64,000 nucleotides of DNA. Source: Berberis thunbergii (taxonomy: Eukaryota; Streptophyta; Magnoliopsida; Ranunculales; Berberidaceae). The notes beneath the pieces are model-generated. The model was not told the DNA's origin and ran no database searches. It saw only the letters and a list, made by a program, of their open reading frames with translations. The translations under genes and the position numbers were made by a program. The stretch is taken from positions 1-64,000 of the forward strand of contig QNQO01000196.1 of NCBI GenBank assembly GCA_003290165.1, read 5' to 3'. Position 1 is the first letter of the stretch, and every line of letters begins with the position of its first letter. Shown piece after piece: positions 45,059-54,299 of this stretch.

Positions 45059-46220
45059 CAGTGATGTTAACTTTGTAACAATTCCGTCCACAGTCCCACA
45101 TATTGACGAGAATCAAGGAAGCAAACTGAGTAGTGACAATGATGAATAATTGAACATTGAGGTAGAGGCAGAGTATCCGCTGGAAGGTGCAGGAACAGAT
45201 GTCGAAATAGGGAAGGATACGCTAGAACATTTTAGGTCAGACTGTTTAGGTGTTGATTATTCAAATAGTAAGGTTGATAAGGCAACCGAGGAGCATCTGG
45301 TTGAGGTTGAAGGAAATGAACATATTGTTCAAAGTTGTGAAGAATGCGCCAAAGTTGTGAGGAATGTGCCACTGAAATGGGACGAGGGATGACTGCTGAA
45401 AGACTGAGGGAAAAACAAACAAAGTCTCCAAGAACCCCAAACACCCCCATATGGTATCTACCTTTGCATCCATAGAGGAACAAATTCCTCTTCGACAGTA
45501 TAGATGGAAGTCCACAATTCCTCTCTAAGGTTAATTTTTTTTTTCAAAATGATAGAAGAATATGATAATAAAAATGAAGTTAGCAATGCTATGAAGGAAA
45601 CAATAAAAAGATTGGGCGTGCATATGATGAAAGAAGAACTCATTGAAATAAAAGCTCTCTTAGAAAAGGAAGCTACTATGGTCAGTCAAAACATTATTAA
45701 AGATGAATGTAAGATTACCAAAACTCAACCACCTAAGACAAGCGTTCGTCGAAGATCTTCTTGAAGCAAGAGAGCAAATCCTAAATTCAGGTAATTGATG
45801 ACGATAATACATATAGGATGCAGATGTCTATTGGAATCTTGTATGGATGCTAGTTTAGAGGTAGCATTCAGTGGTTTCTCTGTCAGGGTTCATTGTTCTC
45901 ATGTCGTTTACGTTGACTTCTCTTACATCTTGAGCTCCACATTATGTATGAATCAAGTTATAAGGGTTATTAAATGATTTATTAGTGCTTATGAGGTAAT
46001 AGAGTTATGAAACTTCTGTAGCAGACCACTTTACAATATTACTCCCCAACCTGGAGACATTGAATTAGAACTATAAAGTTATTCGTTGGGATTTTGAAGC
46101 AATTCTATGTTGATGATGTAACGAGTGAATATTTGAGCGATTGTAATTTCATTGTCCTTTATTATTAATAATAATATAAAGTTTGGGGAACCCTTACTCC
46201 TTTTCCAAAAAAAAAAAAAA
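45059..46220 (+). pseudogene. LINE remnant tail with poly(A)
   Basis: Polar broken frames (45150-45392 acidic; 45504-45764 with EYDNKNEVSNAMKETIKRLG) followed by non-coding sequence ending in an A-run at 46207-46220. The A-run suits the 3' end of the L1-like element that began near 31270. The segment 45504-45764 may instead be a separate fragment. No clear LINE TSD was found. Confidence 0.45.
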
Positions 46221-46414
46221 TAGGCGAACTTGAAATTGCAAAACATTAGCTTTTAAAGGCCTATCTATCAATTAGATGTGCTCGCTGTAATAAGTTTACT
46301 TTTTAGTACTTTAAGCTACTAAATAACCTAATAACATTGAGGTCAATCAGCTGAAAGCACCTCTTCATTGGATGAACAACACACGGATTGATTGCATCCA
46401 CTGTGGAGTCTTCT

Positions 46415-46610
46415 AAGGGAAATTCTAAATGTCGAGGGAAAGAGCGAGGAAACCAGCGAGGTAAACGAGGTGGCAGGGGGTGAACCGTTCACCCCCCTCG
46501 AGATGATTTCCGCACGCGCATCTCAAGGGGGTGAACGGTTCACCCCCCGCCACCTCGTTTACCTCGCTGGTTTCCTCGCCCTTTCCCTCGACACATAGAA
46601 AAGCTCGGTC
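46415..46610. mobile_element. Near-perfect palindromic foldback MITE
   Basis: The left arm 46432-46503 (CGAGGGAAAGAGCGAGG ... GGGGTGAACCGTTCACCCCC) is almost perfectly complementary to the right arm 46517-46594 (GGGGGTGAACGGTTCACCCC ... CCTCGCCCTTTCCCTCG), with a loop of only about 13 bp. Each arm itself contains the short palindrome GGGTGAACCGTTCACCC. The element shares its outer sequence with the degenerate copy at 16360-16550. No coding capacity. The near-identity of the arms suggests recent origin or gene conversion. Confidence 0.85.
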
Positions 46611-46619
46611 TTCTAATAA

Positions 46620-47960
46620 ACGCCCAAAAGTCCACCCTATTTGGATGATGATCAAAAGAGCCGGCCACTGCTGCACATACACATCCATGTTGCTAGAATT
46701 GACTGAGAGGTGGATTTTAAGCCCACATTAAAAAGAACTTCATCTGAAAGGGAAATAGACACAATTCCAGCGACACCAGCTGAAAAGGAGGATTGAGCTT
46801 AGAGTCCTTCAAACTCCTAATTCATCCCCAGCTGGACACCTTTTCCATATTTTATATTTCATGTCTCAGTAAACTAATATTTTAATTAATTATTTAACTC
46901 ATTTGAGCTCAGTACAATTTGAAATTTTCAAAAAAATTAAATTACACATTGCCATTAGAAAAAACGTGTCAAAATTTTGACGATTTTGACACCGTTCCTC
47001 GAAATATATATTTAGGTCCCTGTATTAAATGGCTTGATGAACAATCTTCATGAGTGTTTAAGGACCACCCACAAGCAGCTGGCCTTGGACAATGGGTGTT
47101 ATCTGCCCTATCAGTCGGCTTGTTTCGCGCCCATGGTGGCCCCTCGCTCGTTTCATGATATTTATAGAGATATTCTCTTTATGCTGCTTAGCACGGATTT
47201 TGAGGCACATTAGTCAAAATGAGCTAAAACTTTGATGCATTGTTTCTGATGTTGATAATTAATTTTTCTCAAAATTTTAGTTCGAACGAAATATTGAAAT
47301 TCTAATAAAAATAAAAACGTGTTTTGCATAATTCAAAATATGTGCAAGGCATACACAATTTCAAGAACTTGAATTGAAAAATTAGTATGTTATCCTGCAT
47401 AGTGCATATTAGTGCAAATGAGGGAATTGAGGTCCTATTTCTAATAACTAAATTTCGTGATTATTGAGAGTGTTATCCAAATTCTTGGCCCAATACTCAG
47501 TTACATCAAGCAATTATGTTGAGTTTGGTAATTGAGTATTCAGTTCATGTTGTCTAAAAGAGTGTAATAAAAGTACTGAATTTCAACTTGAATGCTTTAA
47601 TTGAATTGCTCGCGTGGAAGTAAATCAAAACTTGTAGAAAGACAAATAAACAAGAATATAGTATCTATTATTATCAATGAATGGTGAAACAAAATAAACT
47701 CGTAACTTTCATGTAAACAAATTTTGTCAGAATATTGTACCAAGCAAGGTATTTATAATAATGAGTGGGGCTAGGAAATCAAGATTCACAATCATGTTTT
47801 ACAATCAGGATGATGTGGCATCTTCAGAGGAGTTTTTTTACAATCTCGAGATACACAAACTCTATTGTGATTTCATCATTATTTTGAGATGACGCCACGT
47901 CACCATGGTTGCAAAACTTGGTTGCAAAAACTTGGTTTTCTAGCATTTTTTTTGTTATAA
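46620..47960. other. Intergenic AT-rich region, no gene seen
   Basis: Only short meaningless ORFs. 47880-47950 has a repeated TTGCAAAAACTTGGTT stretch just before the MITE at 47967. Confidence 0.5.
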
Positions 47961-47964
47961 ATTC

Positions 47965-48121
47965 TAGGGAGCCTTGTTTGGGGGTCCTCTTTTTTGACAA
48001 TTCTACCCCTTCTATGAATGATGTTTGTGATTGTGTTTTAAAGAAAAAAACTAAAAAGTGTAAAAATAAAATTAAAAAAATCAAAAGAAGTACAAAAGAG
48101 ACTCCCAAACAAGGCTCCCTA
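47965..48121. mobile_element. Small MITE (153 bp) with TA target duplication
   Basis: Element 47967-48119. Inverted termini GGGAGCCTTGTTTGGGGGTC and GACTCCCAAACAAGGCTCCC pair over about 20 bp, flanked by TA on both sides (47965-47966 and 48120-48121), suggesting Tc1/mariner. The interior is A/T-rich and non-coding. Confidence 0.75.
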
Positions 48122-49200
48122 GACTTACTTAGGTATTTATTAACTATTTTTCTCATTGTTTCATCAACACCCCCTAATCAATTTACTTTGAATGAGGCTG
48201 AATAAAAGCCTCCCACAGCATTTAGGGTTTATTGGTGCAATCAAGGCGGGCTTTGGCATTCCAATCCCTGAAGTTAAACCCTGCCCTATTAACTCAAATT
48301 TGTTGTGGGTTCAGGTTGGCCCATCCAGGTTGCACAAGTTGTAAATGTATAAATAACTAGAGTGTGCTATCACGCTTTAGCAAAAACCGCATCTTTAATT
48401 TTGCCCCCAGTTTGATGTTACTTTTAATGGATGACTAAAAATTGTCCAAAAACTGATATGGATGTAGAGACTCCAGTTAAACCTTTATTTGATTTGTTTG
48501 ATTGCAAATGCTCAAAATGATAAACATCATCATGTTTTAAGAGAATAAAAGCTTATCTGAAAACATTGTCAAGCTTTGATGACTGCCTAAGCTCTATAAT
48601 TTTATGCTTAGTCGTTATAAAGAGTTGTTTGATTAATCAGTCAAAATGCTGATGATGGTAAGTTGTCCTCATTGAAGAACAGTTTGCAGTGATTTGTACC
48701 AGTGAGTGTGATGTTCGTGGGAGTGGGAGACACTGTATATTCGAGAAATCAAATTGCATATAACCCTAGCCATTGAAAATGAATTATTGTAGCGATATTC
48801 AGATGGATTTACTAGAAATGCAAACAACGTGGTTATCCACCACTAACTAGCTAAAGGATTGGTCGAAATCCAAAAAATGTATATACATTCTTCCCACGTG
48901 TATTCTTATGCTTAACTTACACGATGTGCTAATTGATGGCCTTTTAAATTCCCCACACAAAATAAGTTCTAGTTGACTATATATAATTCAATTGCTTACA
49001 TGGATTTATTTTTTATTTTATCTTATTTTATTTATGATTTTAACGTCAATCTGATTCTTCTTTTTTGCCACACTTTCATCCATTCAACAAACTAATATTT
49101 GTTTGTTTCTATGAGCGCACTTTTCTTTTTGAAATATTAGACTTTAGATTTCTTCATTTATGGGAACAATCATTGTAGGTCTGGCTATTTTTAATTTTCT
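48122..49200. other. Intergenic region, no gene seen
   Basis: AT-rich sequence without supportable features between the MITE and the U2-like sequence. Confidence 0.5.
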
Positions 49201-49206
49201 TTTGGT

Positions 49207-49402
49207 AGGATGTGCCAAGCCTGTGCAGTAGTGCAATGCATAGGCGAAGCTTGGAGACCCCCGACAGCAAGCCGCCGGTGATGGGCCTCCCCCTTAGAAA
49301 AATAAATTTATTATCATGTGGGTCGATGACCCACGTATCAGATATTAAATTGATAAGAACAAAAACTACACTTGATCTTAGCCAAAAGGCCGAGAAAGGT
49401 AT
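49207..49402 (-). ncRNA. U2 snRNA-like sequence, probably a pseudogene
   Basis: Read on the minus strand it is 196 nt, the length of plant U2. It starts ATACCTTTCTCGGCCTTTTG and has GATCAAGTGTAG, the stem IIa region TTTAATATCTGATACGTGGG followed by TCATCGACCCACA, an Sm-like TTTATTTTTCTAAG, and a 3' half with GGCGGCTTGCTGTCGG and GCATTGCACTACTGCA. U2 pairs with the intron branch site through GUAGUA; here that segment reads GTAGTT. I also see no plant snRNA upstream element (RTCCCACATCG type) or well-placed TATA box in the 70 bases before the start (plus 49403-49475). It is therefore more likely a pseudogene than an active gene. Confidence 0.85.
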
Positions 49403-49411
49403 TAAGTCTTG

Positions 49412-49553
49412 CATTTATTATGTGGAGAGTCCACGTCAAACGTATATGGCGATGGTGTTTAACTATTAATAGGACGTGGACTCTCTTGCATTTATTATGT
49501 GGAGAGTCCATGTCCTATTAACAGTTAAACACTGTCACCATATACGTTTGATT
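49412..49553. repeat. Long near-perfect hairpin beside the U2-like sequence
   Basis: Arms 49437-49486 (TCAAACGTATATGGCGATGG...GGACGTGGACTCTC) and 49501-49551 (reverse complement TCAAACGTATATGGTGACAG...GGACATGGACTCTC) pair over about 50 bp with about five mismatches and a 14-bp loop. The segment GCATTTATTATGTGGAGAGTCCA occurs at 49411 and again at 49488. It could be a small MITE or a hairpin RNA source. It adjoins the 5' end of the U2-like sequence. Confidence 0.8.
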
Positions 49554-49569
49554 ATTGTGTTTCTTAAAG

Positions 49570-49786
49570 CTCTTTTGTAGTTGTTATTCTACTGTATTTA
49601 CCTCAGATCATATCTCCTACTCAAGATGCTTTTGTAAAAAACATTACACAGGCGGTGATCATATTGTTCTAGGTCGGGAATTATTTTGCCCTATATCCCA
49701 TAAGAAAGGCAAACATGTGTTGATGGATATTAAAATAGATTTAGAAAAGGCAAGTGATCGGTGCGTTGGGATTCCCTTTTTAAATT
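49570..49786 (+). pseudogene. L1-type LINE reverse transcriptase fragment (part 1)
   Basis: Broken reading gives HIVLGRELFCPISHKKGKHV, then LMDIKIDLEKASDR and WDSLFKF, matching the IxHKKGKxxxMxLKIDLEKAYDRxxW block of plant L1 reverse transcriptases. Interrupted at 49787 by a solo LTR. Confidence 0.8.
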
Positions 49787-50215
49787 TGATGCATCCAAAA
49801 TTTGTTATCCAGTAAGTGTGACCTGCAAAACACATGTTAGGCTGCCAAATACCACCTTTTTGGTGGCCGAAGGCACTCAGATGCTTAAGTCAGTAACTCG
49901 GTTGTTGATGGAGATAAATCTGGAAAGAACTCAATTAAAGTTGCATTGTGTTGATAGAATAATCGAATCGCATTTCTTTTCTCATATATTTTCCTTTACC
50001 TTATACAATGAGTACATTGATGAAGGCATTTAACTATGTGCATGACTTAAGCTCAGTTGCTGCAATGAAGGGGGACGTTTATTATAACGGTCTCCTCCTT
50101 CATTGAAATGGAGTAATTCCCTCCATCTCCTTCGTAACAGTCCTCTAATATTTATGATGGTTTGTGCCACGTGTATGGGTATGATTGGGTGACGATTTTA
50201 TGTATCATCAAAATT
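49782..50215 (-). mobile_element. Solo LTR of family 2 (424 bp) with perfect TSD
   Basis: 49787-50210, minus strand. Plus-strand start TGATGCATCCAAAATT, end ATGTATCATCA; exact 5-bp TSD aaatt at 49782-49786 and 50211-50215. The interior has the family marker GGCTGCCAAATACCACC and GTGGCCGAAGGCACTC. It interrupts a LINE reverse transcriptase whose frame continues on the far side. This copy fixes the true ends of LTR family 2. Confidence 0.92.
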
Positions 50216-50440
50216 CATGCACGAAATACAACTCGAAGATATCTGGACTGATTTAGTTCAAGAGTTGGTTATGTATCAAGTTATATCCTTTAAAATTAAT
50301 GGACAAAGTTTACCGCCATTTAATTCAATGCAAGGTCTCCACCAAGGCGACACAATATCTCCGTACCTGTTCCTTTTGTGGTATGAAATACTTAGCATAA
50401 TTTCTTACCATGTTGTAAGTGTTGGATAATTAAATGTTTA
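50211..50440 (+). pseudogene. L1-type LINE reverse transcriptase fragment (part 2)
   Basis: After the solo LTR the RT continues: SFKINGQSLPPFNSMQGLHQ, then GDTISPYLFLLWYEI, the INGxxxxxFxxxxGLRQGDPLSPYLF block. The frame is lost at about 50430. A second copy of the same RT block starts at 54415, so two LINE remnants are present. Confidence 0.8.
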
Positions 50441-51451
50441 TTTGAAGTGTTTGTAAACTTATTAGTATGACACGTTCGCCTCATTGAGGAAATACAATTC
50501 TTTGATGTGTTATTTTATTCGGTATGAAATTTATTTTATGTAAAGCATGTAATTTATTTTATTTATAAGGATTGAGTTTACTCATACCTAGGGGTGGGCA
50601 CGGTCTGGATCAGTTCCAAATTTTGAGGAACCTAACTCGAACCGTTTAAAATTAACGAATCCGGCCCGGTCTAAATTTTCTCATTTTGAACATTGGGACC
50701 GAACCTAACTCGAACCGTTTGGAACGGTCCAGTTTCTACGATTCCAAATTCCATTGGTGTTAGTTTGTGTCTTATAATAAATAAGCAAAAAATCAATAGA
50801 CAAAGCTCTAACCTTGGTTGTTTGCCTTAATGTAATTAAACCATTACAATGGTCATTACCCATTCCATTGAGTAACCACACCCATAGTAATCAACCGAAT
50901 ATGTTGTCATTCAGTAAGAATGCTAATTACAAAATACTATACAACGACTAAAAGGGGAGTGGAAACAAAGTCTCTGAATCAACAATTTGATGACAATTTG
51001 AACTGGCTTCTACAAATGGGTTCAACATCCACTACCACCTGACACCCACTATTTGTGATCACCAATAGAGTTTGTGCCAGATGCCAGGGATTTTCCTCTG
51101 AACCACTATTTTCACTTTCAACTAGTTTTTTTTTGTGTCTGTGTGTGTCCCACTTAATTTTTTCGTTGATGAATTCATCAATCATCAATGCAAGACTCTC
51201 GACTTGATATTATCTGTCACGCCCCGATTTTCGAGAAAAACGAAAATCCTAAAATCCACGTAGGATTATCCATTTCCCCAAAACTCGGGACGTGAAATTC
51301 AATAACAACAGAAACATTTAGCAGCAATGACAAAATATAGTTTAGAAAATAGAACAAACTAAAAATTTTAACAAAACTCTAACCAGGAAAAACTGACGTC
51401 GCTAGCCCCACTAGCGGAACTCCCGTAACGCTGCTCAAAAGTCTCTAAACC

Positions 51452-51748
51452 TTAAAAGAGAAAGAAATGAAGAAAACTTACAGTAAAAGAGTAAGAATGA
51501 AGAAAACTCACCAAAATTACAAATCGCAAAGGATTGCGCAGCCAACGCAATCGTCCCATCATCCTAACAGCAACATAACCAGCCACAATTCCAAGTATCG
51601 TGTAGAAGAACAACATACCTGTGATAAGAGTTCCACGAGATGCAGGAGACATGAACCCGAGGGCAGCAAACAAGATATTTACCACTGCCATACCGAGTAT
51701 CTGAACTCCATCTCCAACCATCATACACAGAAGTGGCTCTGAACCCAA
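51452..51748 (-). pseudogene. Captured TM9SF (transmembrane nine superfamily) exon fragment
   Basis: A minus-strand open frame contains GSEPLLCMMVGDGVQILGMA, then FAALGFMSPASRGTLITGML and GIVAGYVAVRMM. This is the first part of the nine-helix region of EMP70/TM9SF proteins (usually PLL..MVG.GVQILGMA...GFLSPASRG.L.T). After AVRMM the sequence no longer follows the family, marking the capture junction. It directly adjoins a PPR fragment in the same orientation. Confidence 0.85.
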
Positions 51749-51840
51749 CTGTATCCAGGCTGCTTCAGCACTCCATTCTTTGACATAACTTTTCTCACTT
51801 CAGCTGATTCTTGCCATTGCCCATCGCCACCATCGACGAA
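51749..51840 (-). pseudogene. Captured PPR-protein E-motif fragment
   Basis: The minus-strand frame reads GQWQESAEVRKVMSKNGVLK then QPGYSWVQ, the E motif that follows the last repeat in plant PLS-class pentatricopeptide repeat proteins (typically G.W..A..VRK.M...G..K.PG.SWI). About 30 residues only. At GGGTTCAGAGCCAC the reading passes into the TM9SF fragment with a frame change. Confidence 0.75.
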
Positions 51841-52109
51841 GAAATCGTGAAGAAGAGAGGGAGAAAAAGAGAAGAGGGTTTGCACAAGAGAAGAAAGAAA
51901 TAAGGGTTTTCACTTCATAAAGTGTGTGGCTATTCGCCCCAACTGAACTTCTATAAGCACCCACCTTCTAAACTCACCAAATAAAATCTTATTTTTGAAA
52001 TTCACATCAATTAAATGTAACCCTATTTTATTTAATTAAAAATAAAAAAATTATCTTTATGAAATTTAGGGGTATTACATTATCACAACAAGTACAAAGT
52101 GAAAAACAT

Positions 52110-53430
52110 GATACAAAACTTTACAAAGATCCAGGTTCAAAGGATTTTATAAGGGTGAGTTGGTGTCTGTAAGTAAAGTGGAATGGAATCATCAACTGAC
52201 CTTTCCCTTCATGAATCGAATTGAATCAATCTCGAGAGGGACATCGGGGGCTTGTTGACCTTGCTCATGAAAAGCCTCTTTAGAATCATTAGGAATGGCA
52301 GTGGGGCGGATTTTCACGGATATCCGCCTCACTCACCCCGTTTGGGGCGTATTTGGTAAAGGGTCCCTGGATCTTGGGCGGATATGGATTTTCAATTTGT
52401 ATCCATTTATTAATCGATACGGATACGAATTTGGCCATATCCACCCCACGGATATCCGATTTGTCTGATAATCCCCTATATAAAGGATTAAACCCTATAT
52501 CTCTCACACCATCTCACACACAGAGTCAGATCCTTGTCCTCAAAGGATATCTCACTGTCATCCCTAACACAAACCCTCTTACACACAACAAACCTCTCAT
52601 TCCTTCTTCTCTCATCTCCAGTCTCCTTCTCACAGCGAAGTCGGCCACTCCCACTCGTCCCTTCTTTTCTCTTACATCGAAGGTAGAGGCTTCTTCTCTC
52701 TCAGAGAAGGTGGAGGCCCCTTCTTCTTCTCTCACAGTGAAGGCGGAGGGACGACCACCCTTCTTCTCTCTCACAGCGAAGGTGGAGGCCGAAGGGGGTC
52801 ATCCTTTCTTCTCTCTCACAGCGAAGGCCGAAGGGTTGTCCCTTCGTCTCCTTCTTCGGCCGCCTCCTTCTCCCTTCCCTTCCCCACCTTTCCCTAGCTG
52901 CAAGAAACAAATCTCAGAACTCAGAACTCAGATCTTTAGATCTCAGAACTCAGATTTGAGATCTCAAATCAAGATATCATCTCAGATTTAAGATTCTTAG
53001 ATCTAAAATCTGATATCAGATATCAAATTTTTTTTTTTTTGTAATTGTTTGTATGGTTTTTTGTATTTTTTTGTTATAATTTTGTATTACTGATGTAACG
53101 AATGAAGTTACTATAGTTAGATGGATAACCAGCAACTCCAAGGGTTAGCAAATTAGGAAGAGGAATAACTAAATTAGGGAAGAGGAATCCGACGATCTAG
53201 TAACAGAACCGTAAATGGATTGGAGGGTGGATATCCGCCAATCCGCATGGGGTGGCTACAGTTTTTAATTAAAATTGTAAACAGATTGGCGGGGTGGATT
53301 GGGGGATCCATTATTCCTAAGAATAATCCGCCCTGTTGCCATCCCTAAGAATCATCGCATTGAAGTTGTTGTAGGTCCTCCGTACCAAGAACCTGTAGAG
53401 TTGTTCGCTCTTCGATCGATCGAGTTCATG
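52110..53430 (-). pseudogene. Captured ribosomal protein eL18 (RPL18) exon fragment, split by a nested hAT
   Basis: On the minus strand 53410-53356 gives [19 protein letters not shown], and after the nested hAT 52289-52200 gives [20 protein letters not shown] followed by a shifted MKGK. This is the [33 protein letters not shown] core of 60S ribosomal protein eL18. A GT splice donor follows (AAGGTCAGTTG), so genomic DNA was captured. Frameshifts near QF and the missing ends make it non-functional. Flanks within Pack-hAT 2 (52085-52200 and 53430-53690) are probably intron. Confidence 0.85.
52282..53355 (+). mobile_element. hAT element (1,058 bp) with perfect 8-bp TSD nested in the captured eL18
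   Basis: Element 52290-53347. Exact TSD agaatcat at 52282-52289 and 53348-53355. Inverted termini TAGGAATGGCAGTGGGGCGG and (reverse) TAGGGATGGCAACAGGGCGG. Subterminal GGATATCCGCC repeats on both sides. Has a TATA-like CTATATAAAGG (52479-52489) with a pyrimidine-rich leader and short repeats of TTCTCTCACAGCGAAGG (52630-52830). A 212-codon open frame (52353-52991) spans this but looks like open low-complexity sequence rather than a known protein. A different hAT family from the TAGGGGTGGGCA elements. Confidence 0.92.
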
Positions 53431-54059
53431 AGATCACACAATCAATCAAGAAAGTCGGATCAAGAAAGAGAGATGATGAACAACAACAGACCTTGACGAG
53501 AAGCTTGAGGAAGGAAGGAAGAGATGATCGATGATGAACAACGATCGATTGGGTTGCTCTTGCCACCAGCGATCTGGTCTTGAATGTAGATCTGAAACGA
53601 GAAGATGAGGAAGGAAGAGACCATGAGCTTTGTTGTTCTTCGGGCTTCTTTGCTTCGCCATCGATCTTCTTCACCAGTAGAGAGAAGAAAATAAGTAGAT
53701 CTGAAGATCTTGAAAGTAGATTTGAAGAGAAGGGGGTCGTGAGGTGAGAGAGATGAGAGATAGTAAACAGGGGTGCGTTTGGAATTAAGCTACAAAGACG
53801 TAGGGTCTTTTAGTGTTGAACCCCTAATACAGGTTGGAATTGGACCGTATGGAATTAATTATTAGGAACCAGACTCGAATCGTTATTAAGTGAATCCAGA
53901 CCGAATCGGATCGTTTCTCAATTTATAAAATAAACACTGAACCATTTGAAGCAAAATGGTCCGATTCGATTTATATCTGCGGTTCCTCGACCCGTTTGCC
54001 CACCCCTACTCATACCAGCTACCTCGCTGACCTAAGTAAGTTTATGCTTCTTGGTTACG

Positions 54060-54298
54060 TTCTTATTGGAAAGTAGTCATTTAGTCTTTCACAGGTTCTA
54101 GAGTTTTGGGGAAGCATCATTGGCGATTTACTTGTGAGGCGAAAATCGCCAAAGAGTTTCATGGGTAAAATTTTTGTCTATTTTAATTTTTTTAAATTTT
54201 CTGTTGTTAAATTTCACGTTTCAAGTTTTGGGAAAGCGGACCTAATCCTACGTGAATATAAGGATTTTCTTTTTCTCGAAAATTGCGACATAACATTA
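54060..54298 (-). mobile_element. LTR-like remnant related to the 51215-52079 element
   Basis: 54205-54295 (AAATTTCACGTTTCAAGTTT...AATCCTACGTGAATATAAGG...TCGAAAATTGCGACATAACA) is a diverged reverse complement of the first 100 bp of the 51215 element. Left border not determined. Confidence 0.55.
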
Positions 54299-54299
54299 T

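Larger units (their letters stand above)
51210..52084. mobile_element. LTR-like element (865 bp) carrying PPR and TM9SF gene fragments, perfect 5-bp TSD
   Basis: Element 51215-52079 begins TGTCACGCCCCGATTTTCGAG and ends AATTTAGGGGTATTACA, with exact 5-bp TSD ttatc at 51210-51214 and 52080-52084. TG...CA ends and a 5-bp TSD are LTR-retrotransposon features, and TGTCACGCCCCGAT is a common LTR start in plants. I found no internal LTR pair, primer site or pol. It is a solo LTR or TRIM-like unit whose interior consists of host gene fragments on the minus strand. A diverged, reversed copy of its first 100 bp lies at 54195-54295. Confidence 0.75.
50581..54016 (+). mobile_element. Pack-hAT 2: gene-capturing hAT (3,420 bp) with perfect 8-bp TSD
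   Basis: Element 50589-54008. Exact TSD ctcatacc at 50581-50588 and 54009-54016. Termini TAGGGGTGGGCACGG and GTTTGCCCACCCCTA. Subterminal GAACCGTTT, GGAACGGTCC and AATGGTCCGATTC repeats as in Pack-hAT 1, same orientation. Contains on the minus strand a leader-like pyrimidine-rich region (about 53690-53790), then an eL18 fragment. Two later insertions lie inside: an LTR-like element at 51215-52079 and another hAT at 52290-53347. No transposase. Confidence 0.93.

Noticed and set aside
45150..45764. Independent host gene between the CACTA and the poly(A) tract
   Set aside because: Frames are broken, start immediately after the CACTA TSD and fit better as LINE remnant; evidence is too weak for a gene call.
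52353..52991. 212-aa ORF as a functional gene
   Set aside because: Lies inside a small hAT, starts upstream of the likely TATA box and is built from short DNA repeats; kept only as a remark on the element.
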